From Algibacter sp045066735 (GTDB lineage Bacteria > Bacteroidota > Bacteroidia > Flavobacteriales > Flavobacteriaceae): a DNA stretch of 64,000 nucleotides. Location: the NCBI RefSeq assembly GCF_045066735.1, contig NZ_JBISHH010000005.1, positions 96,253 through 160,252 of the forward strand. Reading direction: 5' to 3'. Within the stretch, counting starts at the first letter, position 1. The number at the start of each line of letters is the position of its first letter. Positions 9,715 to 19,078 of the stretch are shown piece after piece. The notes under the pieces are model-generated. The model did no database searches and was not told where the DNA came from. It saw only the letters and a program-made list of their open reading frames with translations. Position numbers and translations under genes: made by a program.

Positions 9715-10938
9715 TTAATATTTATCTCCAAACTTATTACCATACATTTCAATAAGGCGTTTGTCCATATAAGACCCACGCATATTATTGGTTACAATAA
9801 TGCCATTTGGGTCTATTAAAAAACATGCAGGTATGCCTTGTATTTTATATTTTCTAGCTAAATCGCCATTAAAATCCTCTCCGTCTGACACTTGAAGCCA
9901 AGGCATTTGCTCTTCATTTATAGCTTTTTGCCAATTTTCATGGCTACTATCCATAGAAATACTTATAATATCAAAATTTTCACTACTATATAATTTGTAA
10001 ATATCTTTTAGATGAGGTATATCCATTCTACATGGACCACACCAAGAAGCCCAAAACTCTAAAAGAATATATTTACCCTTGCCTACATGATTAGATAGTT
10101 TTGTATTATTACCGTCTTTATCTTTAAAAGGCAAGTCTATATATTGAGAACCTGGAGCTATTTTTTCATAAGCAACAATATGGTCTTTCAACACTTTTAT
10201 TCCAGGAAAACCATTAGCGTTTTCTGGAATAAGTGAATTAATCTCATTTAATTGTTCTTTAGTGTATTTTGCGGGAGACATAACTGTTGAGAGGTAACCG
10301 ACAAATTGCCCTAATGTTGAATTGATATTATTTTTAACAAAATTAAAAGAAAACTCATTTTTTTCTTTCCAAACAACTTCGAATCTATTGGCAAATTCAA
10401 TACCTTGTGAAACTGAAAGTTTTCTTTTTTCTTTAAAGTTTTTTAAGTTTTCGTCCCAGAGTTTTCCCTCTTTAAGTTGTACTCTGGACATATCTTTTAA
10501 GTAATCTACGTATGTTAAATGTATTTTGGCGCCTTCCAATTTAATAGCATCAAAATTATATGTACCATTATATAAATTAGAAAGAGTTGATATAGCTTCT
10601 TTTTTAGTAGAAATTTTTATAGTCTCATTTTCAAAAAATACAGGAATCACTAAACTTTCAAATCTCTTTTTTTCTGGTTCTACTAAAACAATATGGTATA
10701 AAGTTGGATTTTCTAGTTTTCCTGTAAACGTAAATTGTCCGTTTTGTATCGTTGTAGTATCTGCTACTTTTTTTCTTAATCCTAAAAAAAATTCGGGATG
10801 TTGTAAAGATAACACCACTTTAGTACCGTCTTTAACACCATTTATAGTACCGTTAATAGTGTAATGATCTAGCTTTTCTTTTTTACATGCTATTAAGGCT
10901 AAGCCTAATACTAATAGCAAATATTTTGATTTTAACAT
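9715..10938 (-). CDS. TlpA/ResA-like thiol:disulfide oxidoreductase lipoprotein with DUF4369 N-terminus
   Basis: The chosen start at 10938 gives 407 residues and a proper lipoprotein signal (MLKSKYLLLVLGLALIAC, Cys18); an upstream in-frame ATG at 10977 would put 13 polar residues in front of it. The N-terminal part (about 25-120, YTINGTINGVKDGTKVVLSL) matches the DUF4369 type commonly fused to these proteins. The C-terminal thioredoxin fold begins near LPFKDKDGNNTKLSNHVGKG and carries the redox motif WASWCGPCRM (CxxC near residue 299). It also has the cis-Pro region QGIPACFLIDPNG. The protein should sit in the periplasm and reduce or shuffle disulfides. Such proteins often accompany SusCD-peptidase clusters; its partner here is unknown. 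Confidence 0.93.
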   Translation of the reverse strand: MLKSKYLLLVLGLALIACKKEKLDHYTINGTINGVKDGTKVVLSLQHPEFFLGLRKKVADTTTIQNGQFTFTGKLENPTLYHIVLVEPEKKRFESLVIPVFFENETIKISTKKEAISTLSNLYNGTYNFDAIKLEGAKIHLTYVDYLKDMSRVQLKEGKLWDENLKNFKEKRKLSVSQGIEFANRFEVVWKEKNEFSFNFVKNNINSTLGQFVGYLSTVMSPAKYTKEQLNEINSLIPENANGFPGIKVLKDHIVAYEKIAPGSQYIDLPFKDKDGNNTKLSNHVGKGKYILLEFWASWCGPCRMDIPHLKDIYKLYSSENFDIISISMDSSHENWQKAINEEQMPWLQVSDGEDFNGDLARKYKIQGIPACFLIDPNGIIVTNNMRGSYMDKRLIEMYGNKFGDKY

Positions 10939-11054
10939 TTTATAAGTTTTTGAATTATCAGGAGATTTAAACCACATAAACTAGCGCCTAAGAATAACCT
11001 AATATGATGAGGTTTGTTTATTATATTTTACTTCAATAAGCTTTGAAAAATATA

Positions 11055-11729
11055 TTATACCGAAATTGTAAGATGCCAATTTCCTTTTTGGTAAAGATCA
11101 AAAATGAGGTCGTAATTAGCATTATCTATGCTAAAACGTACCTGCACTCTTTTTAAAGGGAAATTAATATTTGATATGGTTTTAAGATTATTAATAACCT
11201 GAACCAATGAGTTATTTAGGTCTGTAATTTCTAGTTTATTAAGAGGAACTGCAACACCGTTAGAAAAAACCTCAAAGGTTAATTGATTAAGTTCTCCACT
11301 ACGTTTTTGAAAAATAGTGTTACGAACACCTCCATCTGAAATTATTTTATAAGGGTCTTTATAAAGGCCTATATATTCATTGTCTTTAAAATAGCCTTCC
11401 TCTATTTTGTCTATAGATTTATCTGCTTTAAGTACAATTAACTTTCCTTTTCCATTTAAACTACCTTTTGAGAACTCTCCAACGTAAGTATTCCCATTAG
11501 CCCATGTATAGGTTCCTTCTCCATGCGGATAGCCTTTTTTAAAGGCTCCTTCATAACTGTCTTCTGTTCCAGTAGCTTTCCCTTTCCCATTGGCAAGACC
11601 TTTTTTTGTCTCACCTTCGTATTTAGAATTTATAGCGTCTACTTTAACTGGATTTTTTTTAGTTTTTTGAGCATTACTAAAGCTAAATACTAGAGTAAGT
11701 ATGACAATGGATAATTGTTTTAAATTCAT
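11055..11729 (-). CDS. secreted MORN-repeat protein
   Basis: This 224-residue protein starts with a Sec signal (MNLKQLSIVILTLVFSFSNAQ). Residues about 37-115 hold three to four MORN repeats of the form YEGxxKKGxxxGxGxx (KYEGETKKGLANGKGKATG, then SYEGAFKKGYPHGEGTYTW, TYVGEFSKGSLNGKGKL). The C-terminal 100 residues have no recognised domain. MORN repeats often form beta-hairpin surfaces for protein or membrane contact. It lies between SusD and the TlpA-like gene and is probably co-transcribed past the hairpin at 11753. No enzymatic role can be read. Confidence 0.82.
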   Translation of the reverse strand: MNLKQLSIVILTLVFSFSNAQKTKKNPVKVDAINSKYEGETKKGLANGKGKATGTEDSYEGAFKKGYPHGEGTYTWANGNTYVGEFSKGSLNGKGKLIVLKADKSIDKIEEGYFKDNEYIGLYKDPYKIISDGGVRNTIFQKRSGELNQLTFEVFSNGVAVPLNKLEITDLNNSLVQVINNLKTISNINFPLKRVQVRFSIDNANYDLIFDLYQKGNWHLTISV

Positions 11730-11752
11730 AACATTTTTATTAAGGGGTTAAA

Positions 11753-11782
11753 ACAGGCACTTCGCCATACGAAGTGCCCTGT
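11753..11782 (-). terminator. hairpin after the second SusD, possible attenuator
   Basis: ACAGGCACTTCG (11753-11764) pairs with CGAAGTGCCCTGT (11770-11782) with one bulged base and a 5-base loop. On the - strand the stem is followed by TTTTAA, a weak T run. It probably lowers read-through from SusCD into the MORN/TlpA genes. Confidence 0.6.
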
Positions 11783-11790
11783 AGATTAAT

Positions 11791-13146
11791 TTAATCTCTA
11801 ATATTTTGTTCCATATTTGGGCTAAAATTAAGAGTCTCTGGAGGTATAGGGAATACATAACGACTAGAATTAGGTTCTAGTGTATATGTTTCGCCGCCTA
11901 AGGTATGCGTTAGTGTTTTTGCAAATGCAGATTCTTTATTTAGTCGTTTTAAATCAAACCAACGCATTCCTGTTCCAAGAAGTTCAAGGCGTCTTTCGGT
12001 TACAGCAAAACTTAAGGCATCTTCTTTTGTTGTAATACTGGTTTCGTCTGTATAATTTAAAATTCTATTTCTACGTATTAAGTTAACATCGTCTAGTACA
12101 TCTTGTACAGTGCTATTTGCTAATCGTGCATTACATTCTGCTCTAATAAGGTACATTTCTGGACTAGAAACACAATGGTTACTTTTTATACGAAAGTTTC
12201 TAGTATAACCATTGGCTCGGAAATTGAATTGATAAATACCATTAAGACGCATATCATTTACTATATCGTATTGATTTACTAAATCATCAGATAAAGCACC
12301 ACCAGCAAATCCTGATAGAGCGCCAAAATATCTATCGCAATACTGTTCAACATTATAAAGACTTACTAAATCAGCACCAGTAACTGTGTAATCACTTATG
12401 TTACCATTTTCTGCTAAGGCTAAATCTGCATTAATTTTAGCATTTTGATAGTCACCCATTTGCAGATATGTTCTAGCCAATAACCCATAAGCTGTTGCTT
12501 TATTGGCTCTGGTTATTCCAAGAGCATTGGTTGGTAAGTCGTTAATAGATTCTGCTATGTTTTCAATTATAAAATCGTAGACCTCTTGTACAGAGGATCT
12601 TCCTATAGGGTCTCCAACAACATCTGGAGTTGTAACTAGTGGTACTCCAGGGTCTCCATTTGCTGTAGAAGTATTATATTGTTTAGCAAAGCCATTTACT
12701 AATATAAAATATTCATAAGAACGCATGGTTCTGGCTTCTGCCTTAATACGTTTTCTAGCTTCTTCATTATCTCCTATAACATTATCTATATTTTCAATAA
12801 TTACATTGTAAGTGTATATATTTTTATATGGATTATTCCATAGATTAACTTCGGCTTCAGCAAAGAATAGTTCTTTATCCCATCTAATAGCTTTTGCTCT
12901 CGGGTTTTCAAGATTATCAAGACTTCCTATAAATGGTGCATTTGGTGTAACATCGTCAGCCGATAAATATAGTAGATTTTCATCAGAAGTGGTGTGTATA
13001 GAAAAGTCTCCTCCAACTAATAAAAGGTCGAAATCTTCTATGGTCTCGGGTATTACTCGACCTACAGGTTCAACATCAAGATAATCGTCACAGCTATAAA
13101 GTGCGCATGATAGTAAAACTAAATATATAATTAATTTATTTTTCAT
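11791..13146 (-). CDS. SusD/RagB-family outer-membrane lipoprotein (module 2)
   Basis: This SusD homologue of 451 residues is the lid for the SusC at 13157. The start at 13146 is chosen because it gives a clean lipoprotein signal (MKNKLIIYLVLLSCALYSC, Cys19) and because the base context matches that of the first SusD start at 1241; longer starts (13155, 13239) run into the SusC gene. After the signal comes DDYLDVEPVGRVIPETIEDF, and TPR-like helices follow (ANKATAYGLLARTYLQMGDY). Near the end is the family signature AVTERRLELLGTGMRWFDLKRL. It resembles the left-edge SusD at 1-1241, supporting an old duplication of the whole module. Confidence 0.94.
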   Translation of the reverse strand: MKNKLIIYLVLLSCALYSCDDYLDVEPVGRVIPETIEDFDLLLVGGDFSIHTTSDENLLYLSADDVTPNAPFIGSLDNLENPRAKAIRWDKELFFAEAEVNLWNNPYKNIYTYNVIIENIDNVIGDNEEARKRIKAEARTMRSYEYFILVNGFAKQYNTSTANGDPGVPLVTTPDVVGDPIGRSSVQEVYDFIIENIAESINDLPTNALGITRANKATAYGLLARTYLQMGDYQNAKINADLALAENGNISDYTVTGADLVSLYNVEQYCDRYFGALSGFAGGALSDDLVNQYDIVNDMRLNGIYQFNFRANGYTRNFRIKSNHCVSSPEMYLIRAECNARLANSTVQDVLDDVNLIRRNRILNYTDETSITTKEDALSFAVTERRLELLGTGMRWFDLKRLNKESAFAKTLTHTLGGETYTLEPNSSRYVFPIPPETLNFSPNMEQNIRD

Positions 13147-13156
13147 TTTTTTCATT

Positions 13157-16100
13157 TTAAAAGTTAACATTGACACCAAAAGTAAATGAAGCTTGTCTCG
13201 GGAAATATCGTACGCCATATCCATGAGCTTCAGGATCAATCCCTTCGTTATTTTTAGTGCTTAACCATAAGTTATTTCCTCTTAAGTTAATACTAGCGTT
13301 TTTAGCGCCTATTGCCTTTATAGCATCTTGTGGTAAGGTATAACTAAGGAGTACTTCTCTTAATCTTACAAAACCACCATCAATAACATTCTTTGTACTA
13401 TACTTAGCAACTGCTGTTGTAGAGGCAACAATTCCTGATTTTCCTATTTGAGGAATATCTGTTGATGTTTCATCTCCAGGAGCATTCCAAGCAAAAAGAG
13501 CATCTGTATTTATATTTTGTGGTTGACCAGGAGAGGTTTCTCCGTTATAAGAGTCTTTTAGTAGTTTGTGCCCTTGATTTGTAACAAATATAAAGGACAA
13601 ATTAAAGTTTTTATAGTTTAAATTATTGGTTATAGCACCTGTGAATGTAGGATTAATAGTTCCTGCGTAAACTAAATCTTCTCTAATTAATTCATCCCCG
13701 CCTACATTAAAAGATCCAGCTAAAGTTACTATTTCACCATCTTTAGTTTTTACAGTAGCATTTCCTTCGTTATCTATACCTGCCCAATCAAAGACATATA
13801 AACCATTTGCAGGATTACCAGTTTGGTTTCTAGGGCTGGTAACAAAGGAAGTGGCAAAACGTTCTTGAACATTAATTTTTTCTACATTATTCTTATTGTG
13901 TCTAAATACAAGTGTGCTAGACCAATTAAAATTGTTAGATGTAATATTTCTAGTGTTTAATGAGACTTCAAAACCATCATTAGTTATTGTTGCATCATTT
14001 CTTAATATTCTGTTTACTCCGTTTATTGGGTTATTTCTCCCAGAAGCAAAAATATCTGATGTTTTCTTTCTGTAATAATCTAGACTTAAGGCCACACGGT
14101 TTTTTAACATAGATACGTCTACACCAAAATTACTAGTAGCAGTACGTTCCCATCTTAAGTTTTTAACAGCAGGAGAAATAATTTCTGCACCTTCTATAAA
14201 CCCAGCTCTTCCTGATATGCCAAGTTGAGCAACATTAAAAGGACCATTAAGATTAGCAATATTTCCATTAATACCATAAGAGGCTCTTAAAGATAATCTA
14301 TCTATGGCATCAATATTAAAAAAGTCTTCTTCATGTATATTCCATTTTCCACCTACAGACCAAAATGGTTTATACCTGAATTTAGGGTCTGTTCCAAAAA
14401 GGTTAGATTGATCTAAACGAACACTACCTGTAAGCACATATTTATTATCAAAATCATAACTAAAATTCCCATAGGCAGAGAAAAACCTGTCGGTGTTTTC
14501 TGAAATATCATCATAAAAGGTTAATCCTCCTGATATAAAGCCAAATATAGGATAGTTTGTACCGGTGAGGGTTTGAGCAAGACCATCAGTACCATAGGTA
14601 TACTTATTTACAGGAACAGTATTTAAAGATTTTTCGTTATACCCGAAACGATCTGTCGTTATAGAAGAACTGAATAAATGCCTAATTTCTGTACCAGCGA
14701 GCGCTCTAAAATTATGTTTTTTATAGCTGGTTTCGTAATCTAATTGTACTCGTCCCGTATAAGAACGAGTATCTCCACGTGTTTCAATAAGTCTACCTCC
14801 TCTTGGAATAATTAATGTTGTGTTATCTCCATTAAAATTACTTGACGCGGTATTGTTAATAAGCGATTTCATTTCAAAAGAGTCTTCTGTAGAAATATTG
14901 GTATTTCTGTTAGCAGATATTTGATATTGAAAACCTACAGTAGCTTTTAAACCTTTGGCTAAGTCTGCATGAAGCATAGCTTGTAAGCGTGTGTTTAAAT
15001 TATTTGCCTTATTACTGTAGTTGTTGAGTTCTCTTAATGGGTAATACGTTTCATCATATAAGCCTAAATCGATTAAACGTTGAATTTCAATAGGGTCTTT
15101 TCCTCCAAATAATCCTCCAGTATTTACTGAGTAAAACTCACCTATGTTACCAACAGTAACTGGTAAAGGGTTGCCTGAAGCATCTGCGAATAACTCATAA
15201 GGACTAATCTGACCAAAAACAATATCTCTATTGTAAGGTATAGATTTGTTATCGTTTATGGTTACATTACCATTAATATCTAGTTTAACTTTTTTAGAGA
15301 TGTCTGTACTGTTTTGAAAATCAAATAATATACGGTCTTGTTTATTACCTACAAACGATGTTTTATTACTGGTATAGTTTAAAGTAGCTCTAAATACATT
15401 GTTTTCTCCTCCACCACTAATGCTAAGGTTGTGTTGTTGCTCAAATGGGCTTTGAGTAAAGTAATCCTGTATTTGGTTAGTGTTATCTATACTGCGTAGC
15501 GGGTTTATAATAGCATCTGCTTCTGCTTGTGTTATAACACCATCATTCAAATTTGCCATAGCATTAAATACTTGAGTACGTGCTTGAGCAATTGGGAAAA
15601 TGAATGCGGGAGGTAAAAAAGCATTATCTAATTCGTATTGATAAGAGTGAAAAGATACAAAAGGAGCAAGGTTTTCAGTAGCTTTAATTTGTGCGTCAAC
15701 TAAATCAGATCCTGTTAACCTGTTTAATCTATATCTTACATCTGGTTTTTGATTAACAGTGATGTTTTGAGTATAATTTATATTTAAAGTTCCTTTTTCA
15801 CCTTTTTTAGTTGTTATAACAATAACACCGTTAGCAGCTTGTGCTCCATAAATTGAAGCTGCTCCAGCATCTTTTAAAACGGTAACAGACTCAATATCGT
15901 AAGGATTAATTTGTGTAATATCTATTTGGGTGGGAAAACCATCAATTACTATTAAAGGAGAAGAGTTTCCATTAACCGTACTTATTCCTCTAATATCTAT
16001 TTTAGAGCCTCCTTCATTGTTAATATCTGCAGTTACACCTAAGCCTGCTATTTTTCCTTCTAGAGCACTAATTAAATTAGAACGCCCTCTTTTTACAATG

Positions 16101-16810
16101 TCTTCGCCTTTAACTTTAGAAACCGAACCCGTAGATTGATTTAGAGATAGTTTTTGATACCCTGTAATAACCACTTCATCAAGTGTATTTAGTTCTTCTT
16201 TTAGAATGATATTAATAATGGTTTTATTTCCAACAAGAATTTCTTGGTTTTGATAACCTACAAAAGAAACAACCAATACATTGTCTGTAGGCGGAATAAT
16301 TATACTATAGCTACCATCAAAATTACTAATAGTTCCTGTTGTTGTACCTTTAACTAAAATGGTAGCCCCAACTATTGGTAGCCCATTTGCATCTGTAATT
16401 TTCCCAGAAACCTTTTGCCTTTGAAATAAGCTACTAATAATAGATTTCTTTTTGATTAGAATGGTGTTGTTTTCTGATAATACTAGATTATAATCATCAC
16501 TGTCTAAGCTTTCTTGTAACAGCTTATTGGTACTTATAACTCCTTTTTTTAAATCAATACTTGGATGTTTGTCAAAAATGCCTTCTTGATAGACAAATTT
16601 GTAATCTGTTTGCTTCATGATAAGATCAAAAACTTCATCAACAGTAAGAGATTTGTCTGTTTTAATCTTAATTTTTGAATTTTGAGATGCGACATCTAAG
16701 GGTGAGAGACTAAATGCAGCAACACAGAATAAGAATATAAATGATCTCATAATGACGATTAAAAGTTTTTTTCTAAAAAAGAAAAGAACATTGGTTAATT
16801 TAATTTTCAT
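13157..16810 (-). CDS. SusC/RagA-family TonB-dependent transporter with STN domain (module 2)
   Basis: This outer-membrane importer has 1217 residues. It has an N-terminal signal region, an STN domain (about 44-122, including SLTVDEVFDLIMKQTDYKF), and a carboxypeptidase-like domain (about 133-210, ANGLPIVGATILVKGTT and FDGSYSI). A plug follows with LNTLDEVVITGYQKLSLNQS and SIYGAQAANGVIVITTKKG. The barrel ends in FTFGVNVNF. The STN domain links it to the FecR at 16909 and the sigma factor at 18187. It is paralogous to 1253-4768 but clearly diverged in the barrel, so the two modules probably import different ligands of one type. Confidence 0.95.
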   Translation of the reverse strand: MKIKLTNVLFFFRKKLLIVIMRSFIFLFCVAAFSLSPLDVASQNSKIKIKTDKSLTVDEVFDLIMKQTDYKFVYQEGIFDKHPSIDLKKGVISTNKLLQESLDSDDYNLVLSENNTILIKKKSIISSLFQRQKVSGKITDANGLPIVGATILVKGTTTGTISNFDGSYSIIIPPTDNVLVVSFVGYQNQEILVGNKTIINIILKEELNTLDEVVITGYQKLSLNQSTGSVSKVKGEDIVKRGRSNLISALEGKIAGLGVTADINNEGGSKIDIRGISTVNGNSSPLIVIDGFPTQIDITQINPYDIESVTVLKDAGAASIYGAQAANGVIVITTKKGEKGTLNINYTQNITVNQKPDVRYRLNRLTGSDLVDAQIKATENLAPFVSFHSYQYELDNAFLPPAFIFPIAQARTQVFNAMANLNDGVITQAEADAIINPLRSIDNTNQIQDYFTQSPFEQQHNLSISGGGENNVFRATLNYTSNKTSFVGNKQDRILFDFQNSTDISKKVKLDINGNVTINDNKSIPYNRDIVFGQISPYELFADASGNPLPVTVGNIGEFYSVNTGGLFGGKDPIEIQRLIDLGLYDETYYPLRELNNYSNKANNLNTRLQAMLHADLAKGLKATVGFQYQISANRNTNISTEDSFEMKSLINNTASSNFNGDNTTLIIPRGGRLIETRGDTRSYTGRVQLDYETSYKKHNFRALAGTEIRHLFSSSITTDRFGYNEKSLNTVPVNKYTYGTDGLAQTLTGTNYPIFGFISGGLTFYDDISENTDRFFSAYGNFSYDFDNKYVLTGSVRLDQSNLFGTDPKFRYKPFWSVGGKWNIHEEDFFNIDAIDRLSLRASYGINGNIANLNGPFNVAQLGISGRAGFIEGAEIISPAVKNLRWERTATSNFGVDVSMLKNRVALSLDYYRKKTSDIFASGRNNPINGVNRILRNDATITNDGFEVSLNTRNITSNNFNWSSTLVFRHNKNNVEKINVQERFATSFVTSPRNQTGNPANGLYVFDWAGIDNEGNATVKTKDGEIVTLAGSFNVGGDELIREDLVYAGTINPTFTGAITNNLNYKNFNLSFIFVTNQGHKLLKDSYNGETSPGQPQNINTDALFAWNAPGDETSTDIPQIGKSGIVASTTAVAKYSTKNVIDGGFVRLREVLLSYTLPQDAIKAIGAKNASINLRGNNLWLSTKNNEGIDPEAHGYGVRYFPRQASFTFGVNVNF

Positions 16811-16856
16811 AAATTTACATGTTATTAGTTAGTTAAAAATTAATTAGTAATAAGTA

Positions 16857-16903
16857 AAAGGGATGAAGCACAAAACTTCCCACGGTCAACACTTTATCCC
16901 TTT
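16857..16903 (-). terminator. weak hairpin between FecR and SusC (module 2)
   Basis: AAAGGGATGAAG (16857-16868) and CTTTATCCCTTT (16892-16903) can pair with one G-T. A looser counterpart occupies the same FecR/SusC spacer of module 1 (about 4818-4870). It may be an attenuator or an RNA-stability element that sets the FecR-to-SusC ratio. Confidence 0.4.
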
Positions 16904-16908
16904 GTTTT

Positions 16909-18057
16909 TTATTTTATTGTTATCGTTTTATCATGTATTTCGTAATTGTTAATTATACTTGAGTTTTTTATTGCCGACATGACTTCTTCAATATTTTGAT
17001 TTCTTCCTAAAACGCCTTTAAAAGTAATAGCATTTAAATTTTTATTTTCAATTATAAAATCAAAATCATACCAACGCGATAAGACTTTAAAAATCTCTTT
17101 TAAGGGTTTTCCTTTAAAACTAAAGACGCCTCTTTTCCATGAGGTTTCTGTAAAAATATCTACAGAATTAACTGCAATACCAGAATTAGATTGATTAATT
17201 ATAGATTGTTGTTCAGGTTTTAAAACTTTAAATACATTGCCATTACTCACTGCTACCTTACCTTCAACTAATGTTGTGTAAATAGCATTTTCATTATTAT
17301 ATGCTTTAATATTAAATTCTGTTCCAAGAACTTCTACATCTTGAGTCTTTGTTAGTACCTTAAATTTAGCCCCATTATGTTTTGTACTTGATGATACAAC
17401 AAAATAAGCTTCTCCATATACTAATTCTACATTGCGTATTTCTCCATCTATAAATAATGTAGGGTATTTAAGTTTAGATTCAGAGTTTAACCAGACTTGG
17501 GTACCATCTGAAAGGTATAAATGGTACTGGCCCCCTCTTGGAATGGTTAAATAATTATAAGCGATTTCTGGTTTTGTTTTTTTAGAAGATTTATAAATAA
17601 TCTTTTCACCATTACTTTCTATATTCTGTGATATATATTGTAACCCTTTTTCTAAAGTAATGTTGGTTCCGTCTCCTAATGTCAAGGTCGCTTTATCTGT
17701 TCCTATTTCAATATTATTGTTAACTATAATAGGTGTGTTATTAAACTGGTTTATTTTATCTAAATAAAAGTAACCAGCAGAAAGAAATAGTAGCATTACT
17801 GCTGCATATTTAAAGAAACTCTTTTTATAAAAAGGTAAAACTTTTACAGGTGTTTTTGTGTTTTCTATTTTGTCTGTTACATTCTTAAATGCTTCATCTA
17901 TATTGTTTTCTAAAATAGCTAAGTTTAAATCGTGATAATCTTTTATATAAGCTTCAAGAATAGATTTATTTTTAGAATCTTTTAACCAAGAGTTAAGTTC
18001 TATAATTTCAGATTCTGAAATGGTGCCTTCTAAAAGTTTAGAGATGTGGGATTTCAT
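16909..18057 (-). CDS. FecR-type anti-sigma factor with DUF4974 (module 2)
   Basis: This inner-membrane regulator of 382 residues is paired with the sigma factor at 18187. The cytoplasmic helical part spans 1-80. The membrane segment is at about 84-99 (YAAVMLLFLSAGYFYL). The FecR domain includes YNYLTIPRGGQYHLYL, LSDGTQVWLNSESKLKYP and ELVYGEAYFVV. The C-terminal DUF4974 starts with FKGKPLKEIFKVLSRWYDFDF. Its similarity to 4871-6007 runs along the whole length, so it is a paralogue from a module duplication. It is expected to read the occupancy of the SusC at 13157 through the STN domain. Confidence 0.94.
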   Translation of the reverse strand: MKSHISKLLEGTISESEIIELNSWLKDSKNKSILEAYIKDYHDLNLAILENNIDEAFKNVTDKIENTKTPVKVLPFYKKSFFKYAAVMLLFLSAGYFYLDKINQFNNTPIIVNNNIEIGTDKATLTLGDGTNITLEKGLQYISQNIESNGEKIIYKSSKKTKPEIAYNYLTIPRGGQYHLYLSDGTQVWLNSESKLKYPTLFIDGEIRNVELVYGEAYFVVSSSTKHNGAKFKVLTKTQDVEVLGTEFNIKAYNNENAIYTTLVEGKVAVSNGNVFKVLKPEQQSIINQSNSGIAVNSVDIFTETSWKRGVFSFKGKPLKEIFKVLSRWYDFDFIIENKNLNAITFKGVLGRNQNIEEVMSAIKNSSIINNYEIHDKTITIK

Positions 18058-18121
18058 ATTTTTTTAACGAATTTTATTCGATTTAACAACCTTTTATAAT
18101 ATTCCTTTATTATTATGCTTT

Positions 18122-18150
18122 AAAATTTTAAAAAACCCCTAAAAAATTTT
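18122..18150. promoter_or_regulatory. C-rich element in FecR/sigma spacer (module 2)
   Basis: This is the counterpart of the element at 6041-6071: AAAATTTTAAAAAACCCC then TAAAAAATTTT. It sits about 48 bases before the sigma start and 78 bases from the FecR start. Function is inferred only from its conservation. Confidence 0.35.
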
Positions 18151-18186
18151 ATTTTTTTTTTAACCTTTGGGTAAAAGTTTTTTCAT

Positions 18187-18765
18187 ATGACAGAAAAAGA
18201 TGCTGTAAAGGCGTTTAAAGAAGGTGATAAAAAAGCATTTAGTTATTTGTTTAATCTCTATTATGATAGACTTGTAGCTTATGTTATTATTTATACACAT
18301 AATAAAATGAGTGCAGAAGATATTGTGCAACAAACTTTTGTAGACTTATGGAAAGACAGGGAAAAATTACTTGAAGTAAAATCACCAAAAAATTATTTGT
18401 ATGCTATAGCTCACAATAGATATGTTGATAGTATGAAAAAACAAAAAAAGCAAACAAAGCTTTTAGATTCTATATATGAAAAAGCCTTGAGAGATAGAAT
18501 AGAAGAAGATAAAGAAGCTTTAGATAACCGTATTAAAAGAATGAACGAAATTATAGAATCTCTACCTCCTAAATGTAAAGAGATTCTTAAAATGAATAAG
18601 ATTCAAGGAATTAAGTATAAGGAGATAGCTGTAAAAATGGGTATTTCTATAAAAACTGTAGAGGCTCAAATGCGTATAGCTTTTCAGAAAATACGAGAAG
18701 GTTTTGAGAGCGATAAGCTATTTTTTGTGTTTATAAATAAATTATTGCACCCTTTTAGAGGCTAA
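18187..18765 (+). CDS. ECF-family RNA polymerase sigma factor (module 2)
   Basis: This is a 192-residue FecI-like sigma factor. Region 2 (about 16-90) has LFNLYYDRLVAYVIIYTHNKMSAEDIVQQTFVDLW, with the core-binding helix in its second half. Region 4 (about 120-175) has LPPKCKEILKMNKIQGIKYKEIAVKMGISIKTVEAQ. It is divergent from FecR-SusC-SusD at 18057-11791, its likely target. Region 4 differs from the module 1 sigma mainly in the recognition helix surroundings, so promoter choice may be partly separate. The strong terminator at 18922 ends the transcript. Confidence 0.95.
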   Translation: MTEKDAVKAFKEGDKKAFSYLFNLYYDRLVAYVIIYTHNKMSAEDIVQQTFVDLWKDREKLLEVKSPKNYLYAIAHNRYVDSMKKQKKQTKLLDSIYEKALRDRIEEDKEALDNRIKRMNEIIESLPPKCKEILKMNKIQGIKYKEIAVKMGISIKTVEAQMRIAFQKIREGFESDKLFFVFINKLLHPFRG

Positions 18766-18921
18766 AATAATACTTAGTAAAATCTATTTTCAAAGTTTTT
18801 AGGGTTGTTCATTTTATAACCATCCCTATAAAACTTAATTTGGTACGTAAAAACTAAAACATTTAGTTATCACTTATCAATACTACAAAAATTAGATTAT
18901 GTGTAGTTCATCTTTCTCCGC
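18766..18921. other. non-coding spacer after sigma factor
   Basis: No reading frame, repeat or RNA fold stands out here. Together with 18961-19078 it separates the uptake modules from the sulfated-glycan locus; only the terminator at 18922 is recognisable in the 313-bp gap. Confidence 0.5.
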
Positions 18922-18960
18922 AAAACCCCGTAAACATTTGGTTTACGGGGTTTATTTTTT
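18922..18960. terminator. strong intrinsic terminator, region 1/region 2 boundary
   Basis: The perfect 13-bp stem AAACCCCGTAAAC (18923-18935) and GTTTACGGGGTTT (18941-18953) has a 5-base loop and is followed by ATTTTTT. It serves the sigma gene on + and, through its A-rich left flank, possibly the sulfatase operon end on -. Confidence 0.9.
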
Positions 18961-19078
18961 TGGTGTAATATGTTAGAAAAATAGATTGCGATTATTTTAA
19001 GCGCTTATATATGCCTAAATTGAAGTTATATCTCAGCTTAGTTTATATGTTTTTAAAAGGCTTGAATTAAATTTTAAA

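Noticed and set aside
13147..13239. Longer start for the module 2 SusD at 13239
   Set aside because: It overlaps SusC by 80 bases and places 31 mixed residues before a complete lipoprotein signal; the 13146 context matches that of the first SusD.
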